NCBI GenBank assembly: GCA_009773975.1
Contig: VSMX01000111.1
Span: 1 to 7,364, forward strand
Direction: 5' to 3'
Source of the DNA: Desulfovibrio sp.
GTDB lineage: Bacteria > Desulfobacterota > Desulfovibrionia > Desulfovibrionales > Desulfovibrionaceae
DNA: 7,364 bases
Shown: piece by piece, positions 1 to 5,544 of the stretch
Layout of the letters: each line of letters starts with the position of its first letter
Numbering within the stretch: the stretch's first letter is position 1
Notes under the pieces: model-generated
Databases searched by the model: none
Told to the model about the DNA's origin: nothing
Seen by the model: only the letters and a program-made list of their open reading frames with translations
Translations under genes and position numbers: made by a program

Positions 1-80
1 CGCCGCGCGCTTGCTTATAGGGGGGGGGGGGGGCCCGGGCCCCCCAGGGGGGGGCGGGGGCGGCAGCCCCGACAAAAAAA
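1..80. other. Extreme G/C homopolymer patch, no gene
   Basis: There is no coding region here. The patch has a run of 14 G (20-33), then CCC, GGG, six C, one A, eight G, C and five G. Bases 28-45 are a perfect G/C palindrome. A small hairpin (GGGGC 57-61, GCCCC 66-70) and seven A (74-80) sit next to the thiC stop. Read leftwards, the thiC stop is followed directly by T7, but no hairpin precedes that T-run, so it is not a standard terminator. Such pure G/C runs occur nowhere else in the window, so a sequencing or assembly fault near a contig edge is as likely as real sequence. Confidence 0.6.
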
Positions 81-1361
81 TTACTTCCCTTGCAGCATTT
101 TGACGGCGCAGAATTTGCCGCACATGGCGCAGACTTCCTCGTTCTTGTGGGGTTCGCGGCGCTCGGCCAGCTTTTGCGGATCGATGGCGGCTTTTTGCAT
201 GCCATCCCAATCCAGGCGCCTTCTGGCGTCGTTCATGGCTTTTTCACGCGCCAGGGCCTGCGGGCGGCCCAGAGCCACCTCGCCCACCCGGGCGGCCACG
301 CGGCTGGCCATCACGCCTTCAAAAACATCCTTTTCATCCGGCAGGGTCAAATGTTCGGCCGGGGTAAGATAGCAGAGAAAATCCACGCCGGCGGTCACGC
401 CCACCGCCCCGCCGATTGCGCCCGCTATGTGGTCATAGCCGGGGGCCGTATCGCAGCACAGCGGCCCAAGAACATAAAGCGGGGCGTTATTGGTAAGGCG
501 CTTGATGCCCTGAATCTGGCCGCAAACCATATTGAGCGGCATGTGGCCAGGCCCCTCGATCATGGCCTGCACGCCGCGCTCATGGGCGCGTTTGGCCAGA
601 ATGCCAAGATTGATGACTTCCTCCCACTGGGCGGCGTCGCCGGCATCGCAGCCGGCCCCGGGGCGCAGGCCGTCGCCAAGGGAAAGAACAACATTATTGG
701 GCAGGCAGATATCAAGCAGCCGGTCAAAATTTTCAAGAAGCGGATTTTCGCGGTCGTTTTCCAGCATCCAGCGGGCCAGCATCGAGCCGCCGCGCGAAAC
801 AATGCCCATGGCGCGGGCGTCTTTTACCGCAAGCTCGGCCCCGCGGCGCGAAAGGCCGCAATGCACGGTGACAAAATCAACGCCCTGTTCCGCCTGTTTG
901 GCGATTTCGCCAAAAAGCTCGTCCGGGCGCATATCGGCAATGTCGCGGCCATTGTCCATAAGCTGCTGGCCAACGGAATACATGGGCACCGTGCCCAGGG
1001 GACGCGTCCATAGCCCGAGCATCTCACGGCGGATGGCATCCAGATCGCCGGCAATCGAAAGATCCATGATCGTGTCCGCGCCGGCGCGGCTCGCGGCTTC
1101 TATCTTGCGCTTTTCCGTCCCGATGCAGCTGGAAAGCGGAGACGTGCCAAGATTGGCGTTGACCTTGACCGAAGCCGGCTGGCCGACAAGGCAGGGCCGC
1201 ACCCCTCCATGGCGGGGATTGCCCAGCAAAACCATGGAGCCAAGGCTAATGGCCTCCTGGATTACAGCCGGGGCCAAAGCTTCCCGAATAGCCAGTTCCG
1301 GCCCGTGTTCGTTCCATAATGACAAAAGCGCGCCATTTTTGGCGAAAATCCCTTCCGACAT
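81..1361 (-). CDS. thiC: Phosphomethylpyrimidine synthase ThiC (short anaerobic type)
   Basis: ThiC is a cytosolic radical-SAM enzyme that turns aminoimidazole ribotide into HMP-phosphate, the pyrimidine half of thiamine. Family motifs run in order: VNANLGTS (67-74), GADTIMDLS (94-102), VPMYS (125-129), SRGGSMLARW (189-198), LSLGDGLRPG (226-235), IEGPGHMP (268-275), APGYDHI (306-312) and TPAEH (333-337). H273 and H337 match the family's metal-binding histidines. The Fe-S cysteines are C411, C414 and C418 near the C-terminus, spaced CX2CX3C; the E. coli-type enzyme has CX2CX4C. At 426 residues it lacks the long N-terminal extension of the enterobacterial enzyme, as is usual in anaerobes. GGGAG lies nine bases before the ATG. 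No other thiamine gene and no TPP riboswitch is nearby, so a ThiC paralogue making 5-hydroxybenzimidazole (BzaA/B/F group) is not excluded. Confidence 0.93.
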   Translation of the reverse strand: MSEGIFAKNGALLSLWNEHGPELAIREALAPAVIQEAISLGSMVLLGNPRHGGVRPCLVGQPASVKVNANLGTSPLSSCIGTEKRKIEAASRAGADTIMDLSIAGDLDAIRREMLGLWTRPLGTVPMYSVGQQLMDNGRDIADMRPDELFGEIAKQAEQGVDFVTVHCGLSRRGAELAVKDARAMGIVSRGGSMLARWMLENDRENPLLENFDRLLDICLPNNVVLSLGDGLRPGAGCDAGDAAQWEEVINLGILAKRAHERGVQAMIEGPGHMPLNMVCGQIQGIKRLTNNAPLYVLGPLCCDTAPGYDHIAGAIGGAVGVTAGVDFLCYLTPAEHLTLPDEKDVFEGVMASRVAARVGEVALGRPQALAREKAMNDARRRLDWDGMQKAAIDPQKLAERREPHKNEEVCAMCGKFCAVKMLQGK

Positions 1362-1401
1362 TCCCGTTCTCTCCCTTTTATATTAAGGCCTGCAACTTAT
1401 A

Positions 1402-1430
1402 ATCATACTTACTGCGCCTGTGATTGTAAA
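1402..1430 (-). promoter_or_regulatory. Putative sigma70 promoter of thiC
   Basis: On the minus strand, TTTACA (1430-1425) and TATGAT (1407-1402) are separated by exactly 17 bases. Each box is one base off consensus. Transcription would begin near 1395, giving a leader of about 34 bases, too short for a TPP riboswitch. Confidence 0.6.
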
Positions 1431-1462
1431 GCTCGTGAACGGAAGGCTTTTGACTTAATCAC
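1420..1462. repeat. Imperfect dyad between the divergent thiC and epimerase promoters
   Basis: GTGATT (1420-1425) is complementary to AATCAC (1457-1462), and AAAGC (1428-1432) to GCTTT (1446-1450). The gaps between the paired segments are unequal (two and six bases), around a 13-base centre. The dyad touches the -35 boxes of both divergent promoters, so it could be an operator for a shared regulator. No known binding motif was recognised. Confidence 0.35.
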
Positions 1463-1478
1463 GGGCGGCGTATAAATA
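1450..1478 (+). promoter_or_regulatory. Putative promoter of the epimerase-panB unit
   Basis: TTGACT (1450-1455) is followed after 17 bases by TAAATA (1473-1478). An overlapping TATAAA (1471-1476) matches the -10 consensus better but leaves only 15 bases of spacer. The start of transcription would be near 1485, some 23 bases before the epimerase ATG. Confidence 0.5.
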
Positions 1479-1507
1479 AAACCTCAAAAACAATCGCGGA
1501 GATATTC

Positions 1508-2533
1508 ATGCGCGCATATCAGGATTTGCTGAAAAAACTGAACGAGGAAAGCCGAACCTGGCTTGTTACCGGCGTTGCCGGCTTTATTGGCTCAAACCTG
1601 TTGCAGCGGCTGCTGGAATGCGGCCAGAAAGTCGTTGGCCTGGACAATTTCCTTACCGGCCACCGCCGCAATCTCGAAATGGTTCGCAAGCTTGTGGGCG
1701 AGGACAACTTTGCCCGCTTCATCTTTATCGAAGGCGATATCCGTGATCTTGAAACCTGCAAAAACGCCTGCTCCGGCGTTGACCATGTGCTGCACGAGGC
1801 CGCTCTTGGCTCCGTGCCAAGGTCGATAGACGACCCGATTCTCTCCAACGGCTGCAATATCGACGGTTTTCTCAACATGATTCTTGCCGCGCGCGACGCG
1901 GGCGCGCAAAGCTTTGTCTATGCGGCCTCCTCCTCCACCTACGGCGACAGCGAGGAATTGCCCAAGGTCGAGGATCGCATCGGCCATCCCCTCTCGCCCT
2001 ATGCGGTAACCAAATATGTTGACGAGCTTTATGCAGACGTCTTTGAGCGCTGCTACGGCTTTCCATCCATCGGCCTGCGCTATTTCAACGTCTTTGGCCA
2101 GCGCCAGGACCCGGACGGCGCGTATGCCGCCGTCATTCCCCAATGGTTCAAGGCCCTGATCAGGGGCGAACAGGTCTATATCAACGGCGACGGCGAAACC
2201 AGCCGCGATTTCTGCTATATCGACAACGTCGTAGAGGCAAACCTGCTGGCCAGCCTCGCGGGCCAGGATGCCCAAAACCAGATTTACAATGTGGCCTTTG
2301 GCAGCCGCACAACGCTCAATGAGCTTTTCGGGCTCATCCGCGCGGAAGTCGCCAGACGGCACCCGGAAGCGGCAAAGGCAAAGGCCGAATACCGCGATTT
2401 CCGCAAGGGCGACGTGCGGCACTCGCTGGCCGATATCTCAAAGGCCAGGAAACTGCTCGGCTATACGCCCGAATTCGATGTGCGGCAGGGCCTGGCCCTT
2501 GCGGGCGCATGGTATGACGCGAATTTGCAGTGA
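1508..2533 (+). CDS. wbpP: UDP-N-acetylglucosamine 4-epimerase, WbpP/TviC type
   Basis: This is a cytosolic NAD-dependent SDR epimerase of 341 residues that interconverts UDP-GlcNAc and UDP-GalNAc (or their uronic acids) to supply surface polysaccharide synthesis. The Rossmann motif GVAGFIG is at 22-28, the catalytic serine region SSSTYGD at 141-147, and the YxxxK pair at Y165/K169. Long stretches match what I recall of Pseudomonas WbpP: the HEAALGSVPRS region (96-106), LSPYAVTKY (162-170), GLRYFNVFG (189-197), INGDGETSRDFCYI (225-238) and GDVRHSLADISK (301-312). Length also fits that family. GGAGA lies five bases before the ATG. No glycosyltransferase or capsule gene is beside it; the partner is panB. 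The family is secure; the exact sugar substrate is inferred from the WbpP resemblance. Confidence 0.92.
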   Translation: MRAYQDLLKKLNEESRTWLVTGVAGFIGSNLLQRLLECGQKVVGLDNFLTGHRRNLEMVRKLVGEDNFARFIFIEGDIRDLETCKNACSGVDHVLHEAALGSVPRSIDDPILSNGCNIDGFLNMILAARDAGAQSFVYAASSSTYGDSEELPKVEDRIGHPLSPYAVTKYVDELYADVFERCYGFPSIGLRYFNVFGQRQDPDGAYAAVIPQWFKALIRGEQVYINGDGETSRDFCYIDNVVEANLLASLAGQDAQNQIYNVAFGSRTTLNELFGLIRAEVARRHPEAAKAKAEYRDFRKGDVRHSLADISKARKLLGYTPEFDVRQGLALAGAWYDANLQ

Positions 2534-2547
2534 AGCGGGGCGGGCAA

Positions 2548-3375
2548 ATGGCGAACACGGTTGCGACATTCAGGGCGGCAAAGGGCGTTTCGCGCCTCTC
2601 CATGCTTACGGCATACGATTACACGATGGCCAGGCTGGTCGATGAGGCGGGCATCAATTGCATCCTTGTCGGCGATTCCCTCGGCATGGTCATGCTTGGA
2701 CATGATTCCACGCTCAAGGTGACCATGGAAGACATGATTCATCATTGCGCCGCAGTTGCCAGGGGCGCCAAAAACGCGCTGATCCTTTGCGACATGCCCT
2801 TCATGAGTTCGCAGAACGGCATCGAAAACACCGTGCGCAATGCCGGGCGCCTTGTCCAGAAAGGGGGGGCGCAGGCTGTAAAGATGGAAGGCGGACAGGA
2901 ATTTTGCGGCGAAATAAAAGCCATGGTCCGCGCCTCGATACCCGTCATGGCCCATCTTGGCCTGACGCCGCAATCGGTAAATGCCTTTGGCGGCTACAAG
3001 GTGCAGGGCAAAACCCGCGCCGCGGCCCAGAAACTGCTTGACGATGCGCGCGCCGTGCAGGATGCCGGCGCCTTTGCCGTGCTGCTCGAATGCGTGCCCG
3101 TGATGATAGCCAAAAAAATCACCGAAACGCTGGAAGTGCCGACAATAGGCATTGGCGCGGGGCCGCATTGCGACGGCCAGGTTCTTGTCTGGCAGGATAT
3201 GCTGGGCCTTGCGGGGCGCGCGCCGAAATTCGTGCGCCAGTTCGGCGGCGTGGCCGATGAAATCAAAAAGGCGCTGGCCACCTATCGCGAAGAAGTCGAA
3301 CACGGCTCTTTCCCCACAAGAGATCATTGCTACAAGATCGAGGGCGAAGAAGAACTGCTGGACAAGCTTTATTGA
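2548..3375 (+). CDS. panB: 3-methyl-2-oxobutanoate hydroxymethyltransferase PanB
   Basis: PanB adds a hydroxymethyl group from methylene-tetrahydrofolate to alpha-ketoisovalerate to make ketopantoate, the first committed step to pantothenate and CoA. Numbered from this ATG (275 residues), the family blocks are TAYDY (21-25), VGDSLGM (41-47), K112 and E114 in KMEGG, HLGLTPQSVN (136-145), GGYKVQG (148-154), ECVP (181-184) and GIGAG (201-205). The expected Mg ligands D43, D82 and E114 and catalytic E181 are all present. I chose the ATG at 2548 because its distance to TAYDY is close to that of E. coli PanB. A GTG at 2530 overlaps the epimerase stop and adds six residues; neither start has a clear Shine-Dalgarno. 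Fourteen bases separate it from the epimerase, so the two are probably cotranscribed. panC and panD are not in view. Confidence 0.95.
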   Translation: MANTVATFRAAKGVSRLSMLTAYDYTMARLVDEAGINCILVGDSLGMVMLGHDSTLKVTMEDMIHHCAAVARGAKNALILCDMPFMSSQNGIENTVRNAGRLVQKGGAQAVKMEGGQEFCGEIKAMVRASIPVMAHLGLTPQSVNAFGGYKVQGKTRAAAQKLLDDARAVQDAGAFAVLLECVPVMIAKKITETLEVPTIGIGAGPHCDGQVLVWQDMLGLAGRAPKFVRQFGGVADEIKKALATYREEVEHGSFPTRDHCYKIEGEEELLDKLY

Positions 3376-3376
3376 A

Positions 3377-3400
3377 AATATGCCCCGGGAGGGGCATATT
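3377..3400 (+). terminator. Hairpin just after panB, possible terminator
   Basis: A perfect 10-bp stem (AATATGCCCC, 3377-3386; GGGGCATATT, 3391-3400) closes a GGGA tetraloop, beginning two bases after the panB stop. No T-run follows, so it is not a classic intrinsic terminator. It may instead stabilise the mRNA 3' end or act with a factor. Confidence 0.5.
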
Positions 3401-3453
3401 CAGAATCTGTCTTCACATGCGCATCCTGCCCTCTCGCTGCGTCATGCCGCGCA

Positions 3454-3517
3454 ACCGGAGCCCCGCATCCGCAAGCCGCTTTCAGCGGCTGCGCCGGATT
3501 TCGTAAATTATTCCGGT
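3454..3517. repeat. Nested inverted repeats between panB and speB
   Basis: Three complementary pairs are nested. The outer is ACCGGA (3454-3459) with TCCGGT (3512-3517). The middle is ATCCG (3467-3471) with CGGAT (3495-3499). The inner is AGCCGCT (3474-3480) with AGCGGCT (3484-3490) around a TTC loop. The whole can fold as one long rod on either strand. It could be a REP-like element, a bidirectional terminator without T-run, or a small RNA. No second copy exists in the window. Confidence 0.4.
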
Positions 3518-3562
3518 CGGGTTCCGTAAGGGCACACTCCCTTCATAATATACTTATCTTCC

Positions 3563-3592
3563 TTGCGAGAGAACAAAATTCTCCATGCGCAA
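3563..3592. repeat. Imperfect hairpin beside the speB 3' end
   Basis: TTGCG (3563-3567) pairs with CGCAA (3588-3592) and GAGAA (3569-3573) with TTCTC (3579-3583) across a CAAAA loop, with an uneven internal loop. Read rightwards it is followed by T-rich sequence (3597-3610), so it might stop readthrough from panB. Read leftwards, away from speB, no T-run follows. Confidence 0.3.
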
Positions 3593-3605
3593 ACAGCTTT
3601 TCATT

Positions 3606-4481
3606 TTATTGAATTTTTTGGCCCTGCCTTTCCTGCCAGGCCAGCCCCATGAGCAGATGGGCCAGTTTCGCCGCTGTGAAGTCGGCATGATGCAGGGCCG
3701 GAATCGGGGCCAGCTCCATGACGTCGCAGCCAATGATTCTGGCCTGGGCCGCAACCCGCTCCAGAATGAAATGCGTTTCTTTCCAGACCAGGCCGCCGGG
3801 CGAGGGAGTGCCGGTTGCGGGCATCAGGGACGGGTCAAACGCATCGACATCGAAGCTCAGATAGATATCCTTTGGAAAGTCTTCCGGCAGAGGCTTTTCA
3901 GGCAGGCCCACCCTGGAGAGAAAAAGGGAATCATAGTGGGTTACATTGTAAATTTTGCGGGCTTCGATTTCCTCTTTGGAAATCTCACGAACAGCAAACT
4001 GCGCGAGGGGCAGCCCAAGGTCGAGCACGGCGCGCCGCATGACGCTGGCGTGGGAAAATGAATCGCCCTGGTACTGATTGCGCAAATCGGCATGGGCGTC
4101 AAACTGCACTACTCCAAAATCACGCCCCGCAGCCTTGAGGGCGCGCAGGGCGCCAAGCGTGGCCGTATGCTCGCCGCCAAGCAAAACGGGAACGGCTCCG
4201 GCTTTCAGGGCTTCTTCCACCACATTCTGAATGCGCGCAAGAACCTCCTGCGCGGAACCCGAGCAATCAATTGGCGCATGGGTATAAATGCCCGCGCTGC
4301 CGGGTTCAAGATCATTGTCGATTGCTTCAAGCTCCTGCGAGGCGCGCAAAATCGCCTCCGGGCCCCTTGCCGTGCCCGCGCCCCAGGAAACGCTGCGCTC
4401 AAGAGGCGCGGGAATAACCCAGAACATGGCCCTGCCGGCCTCGGCCGCCCTGTATTCGCTTGCAAGAAATCCTTCGCTCAT
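3606..4481 (-). CDS. speB: Agmatinase / arginase-family ureohydrolase
   Basis: This 291-residue protein belongs to the binuclear manganese ureohydrolases. As agmatinase it would cleave agmatine to putrescine and urea in the cytosol. Metal-site motifs are complete: GGEHT (102-106, H105), FDAHADLRN (127-135, D128/H130/D132) and SFDVDAFDPS (209-218, D211/D213). ATGTPSPGG (222-230) and the acidic residue E257 in MELAP also match the family. Numerous family members are agmatinases, but guanidinobutyrase, proclavaminate-type and other specificities share these motifs, so the substrate is inferred. The ATG has GGAAGGAA about eight bases upstream, which decides the start. It stands alone: no arginine decarboxylase or spermidine synthesis gene is adjacent. 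A strong leftward terminator lies 90 bases upstream and either isolates it from the unknown gene at 4841-5317 or sits in its own leader. Confidence 0.88.
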   Translation of the reverse strand: MSEGFLASEYRAAEAGRAMFWVIPAPLERSVSWGAGTARGPEAILRASQELEAIDNDLEPGSAGIYTHAPIDCSGSAQEVLARIQNVVEEALKAGAVPVLLGGEHTATLGALRALKAAGRDFGVVQFDAHADLRNQYQGDSFSHASVMRRAVLDLGLPLAQFAVREISKEEIEARKIYNVTHYDSLFLSRVGLPEKPLPEDFPKDIYLSFDVDAFDPSLMPATGTPSPGGLVWKETHFILERVAAQARIIGCDVMELAPIPALHHADFTAAKLAHLLMGLAWQERQGQKIQ

Positions 4482-4560
4482 GGGATTGTTCCTTCCGGTT
4501 ATGCGGTAAAATTAAAAAACAAGCCATCCGAATCCCCTGCCCCCAGAAAAAACATCCCCC

Positions 4561-4598
4561 AAAAAGCCAAAAAAGGCTCGCCGGGGATGCGAGCCTTT
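4561..4598 (-). terminator. Strong intrinsic terminator, leftward
   Basis: Read on the minus strand, a 10-bp perfect stem (4598-4589 with 4581-4572, core GGCTCGC/GCGAGCC) closes a seven-base loop and runs into T6 (4574-4569), GGC and T5 (4565-4561). This is a textbook intrinsic terminator for leftward transcripts. It may end the unknown gene, whose stop is 243 bases away, or sit within the speB leader as an attenuator. Rightward there is only a short T-run (4596-4598). Confidence 0.8.
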
Positions 4599-4653
4599 CT
4601 ATTTGGAGGAGGCTGTCAGCAAAAGAAAGGAAGGTGCAACACCTTATGCAATT

Positions 4654-4681
4654 CTCATACCATTCCCCGCGCCAGTTCCAA
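4654..4681 (-). promoter_or_regulatory. Candidate speB promoter upstream of the terminator
   Basis: On the minus strand, TTGGAA (4681-4676), 16 bases, then TATGAG (4659-4654) preceded by TG in the extended -10 position. Each box matches four of six consensus bases. If used, the speB mRNA would begin near 4647 and contain the terminator at 4598-4561. The evidence is weak; I found no better promoter between the terminator and speB. Confidence 0.3.
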
Positions 4682-4840
4682 TGGAAGCCAATCCATTGAA
4701 ATATTTGAATAAAAATTTAAATTACAAAAGAAGATTGGTACAATGTTTTATACCGGATAAAGGGTTTGCAAACGCTGTGGCTGTAAAGGCTGTAAAAATA
4801 TTTTCACTCCATTCGGCAGGCTGGAGCATTTTTTTGGAAA

Positions 4841-5317
4841 CTACCCATCCGGATGAAGTTTCTCGAGGAGTTCTTTTGCACCCTGGCTATTACGCCATTG
4901 ATCGAAAAGATCAAGCCATTGGTCAAACTGGAGGAAGCCCTGGTCGAGCTGATCCTCGTGCATTTGCACCCAGGCGTTGAACAGTTGCATCTGGAGCTGG
5001 AAAGCGGCGCTGGAAAGGACAATCTGGGCCATGTTTTGCGGGAAGGCCTGGCCGTCAAGGCGGGCAAGAACAAATTCGCAGACGGCTTTTTGGGACGTCT
5101 GGAAGTCGATTTCCCTGTGTTTCAGGCCTTCTGCCAAAGGCAGATATTGCGGGTACAAATTTTTTATTTTGTTCATGCTTTTTTCCGGAATTTCCAGAAA
5201 AAGCCTTTCATCCTCGCCCTTGCCGACAATGAAATAAAAACGCAGCCAGTTTTCGAAAATCACCACCCGCAGAACTGCTTCGACGGCATCGCGGAATTCT
5301 TCCTGTTCTTTTGGCAT
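4841..5317 (-). CDS. Unrecognised 158-residue soluble protein
   Basis: I do not recognise this protein. It has no signal peptide or clear membrane span and looks mostly helical and acidic at the C-terminus. The N-terminal 30 residues carry a hydrophobic, aromatic patch (VLRVVIFENWLRFYFI, 15-30). A charged linker follows, then a Gln/Met/Phe-rich helix (95-120) and a C-terminal segment where FDQW occurs twice (131-134 and 138-141). A single cysteine (C80) argues against a metal-cluster protein. The start is set by GGGAGGAATT placed directly before the ATG. The frame stays open upstream to 5566, but that extension is Arg/Cys-rich, looks non-coding and overlaps the leader hairpins. It is divergent from carB. 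The codon pattern and strong start make it a real gene; its function is unknown. Confidence 0.72.
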   Translation of the reverse strand: MPKEQEEFRDAVEAVLRVVIFENWLRFYFIVGKGEDERLFLEIPEKSMNKIKNLYPQYLPLAEGLKHREIDFQTSQKAVCEFVLARLDGQAFPQNMAQIVLSSAAFQLQMQLFNAWVQMHEDQLDQGFLQFDQWLDLFDQWRNSQGAKELLEKLHPDG

Positions 5318-5372
5318 AATTCCTCCCGCAGGATTTATCGGCAACGCCCGCAAATCGTTAAGGGGAGGAATT
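5318..5372 (-). promoter_or_regulatory. Leader hairpin hiding the ribosome binding site of the unknown gene
   Basis: In the minus-strand mRNA, AATTCCTCCC (5372-5363) is perfectly complementary to GGGAGGAATT (5327-5318), which is the whole Shine-Dalgarno region and ends one base before the ATG at 5317. Inside this 10-bp stem, GATTT (5356-5352) pairs with AAATC (5336-5332), giving a rod about 55 bases long. Folded, it would block ribosome entry. This fits a thermosensor, riboswitch expression platform, or a site opened by a protein or small RNA. The complementarity is seen directly; the regulatory role is inferred. Confidence 0.55.
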
Positions 5373-5401
5373 GAAAGTCGGCGCCAGCGGAGCGAGGCCT
5401 T

Positions 5402-5433
5402 GCCGTGCCCATTCCCTCGATTCCTTTCACGGC
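5402..5433 (-). repeat. Purine-loop hairpin in the unknown gene's leader
   Basis: GCCGTG and CACGGC form a 6-bp stem around a 20-base loop. On the minus-strand RNA the loop is nearly all purines and contains GGAAT twice and two ANGGA motifs of the kind CsrA binds. The loop can also pair partly with the pyrimidine arm (5363-5372) that masks the downstream Shine-Dalgarno, which would free the ribosome binding site. The alternative pairing is inferred. Confidence 0.35.
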
Positions 5434-5489
5434 GGCAGCCCCGGCAGTTCCAGTTTTGCTTGTTATCGTAACTGTGTCCAGGCAAACTG

Positions 5490-5544
5490 TTTTTGCAAAT
5501 TCGCAATTCCCGGCGGATAGGATTTTTTGCGAATTTTGTAAAAA
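5490..5544. repeat. Long interrupted inverted repeat
   Basis: Arm one (5490-5506, TTTTTGCAAATTCGCAA) matches the reverse complement of arm two (5527-5544) except for one G/A change, which still pairs as G-U in the leftward RNA's counterpart strand, and one extra base. The centre is 20 bases. It is AT-rich with a GCAAATTCGC core that is itself nearly palindromic. Neither arm is followed by a terminator T-run on the outer side, so a protein-binding site or leader stem is more likely. Confidence 0.45.

Larger units (their letters stand above)
4482..4840. other. AT-rich 359-base gap between speB and the unknown gene
   Basis: I see no convincing gene. The gap holds a strong leftward terminator (4561-4598), a candidate speB promoter (4654-4681), a small hairpin (AAGGTG 4631-4636 with CACCTT 4640-4645), another (CAATGG 4679-4684 with CCATTG 4693-4698), and an exact tandem of the 9-mer GGCTGTAAA (4779-4796). 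Bases 4690-4800 are markedly AT-rich compared with the genes. On the minus strand the speB leader carries three G-runs of four or five (4534-4560). Confidence 0.6.

Noticed and set aside
90..1386. Long plus-strand reading frames opposite thiC (90-1013 and 532-1386)
   Set aside because: They are antisense to a certain gene, have no recognisable protein sequence, and arise from the strong G/C third-position bias.
1362..1507. TPP riboswitch upstream of thiC
   Set aside because: I looked on the minus strand for the CTGAGA and ACCTGATCTGG-type conserved segments and found neither.
2530..2547. GTG start of panB overlapping the epimerase stop
   Set aside because: Possible, but it has no Shine-Dalgarno and the six extra residues lie outside the usual PanB N-terminus; the ATG at 2548 fits better.
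1592..3327. Long minus-strand frames opposite the epimerase and panB (1592-2422, 2461-3327)
   Set aside because: They mirror well-supported genes; His/Ala/Gly-rich low-information translations typical of antisense frames in GC-rich DNA.
4603..4980. Plus-strand frame of 125 codons crossing the AT-rich gap into the unknown gene
   Set aside because: It starts with TTG, runs antisense into the better-supported leftward gene, and looks like no protein.
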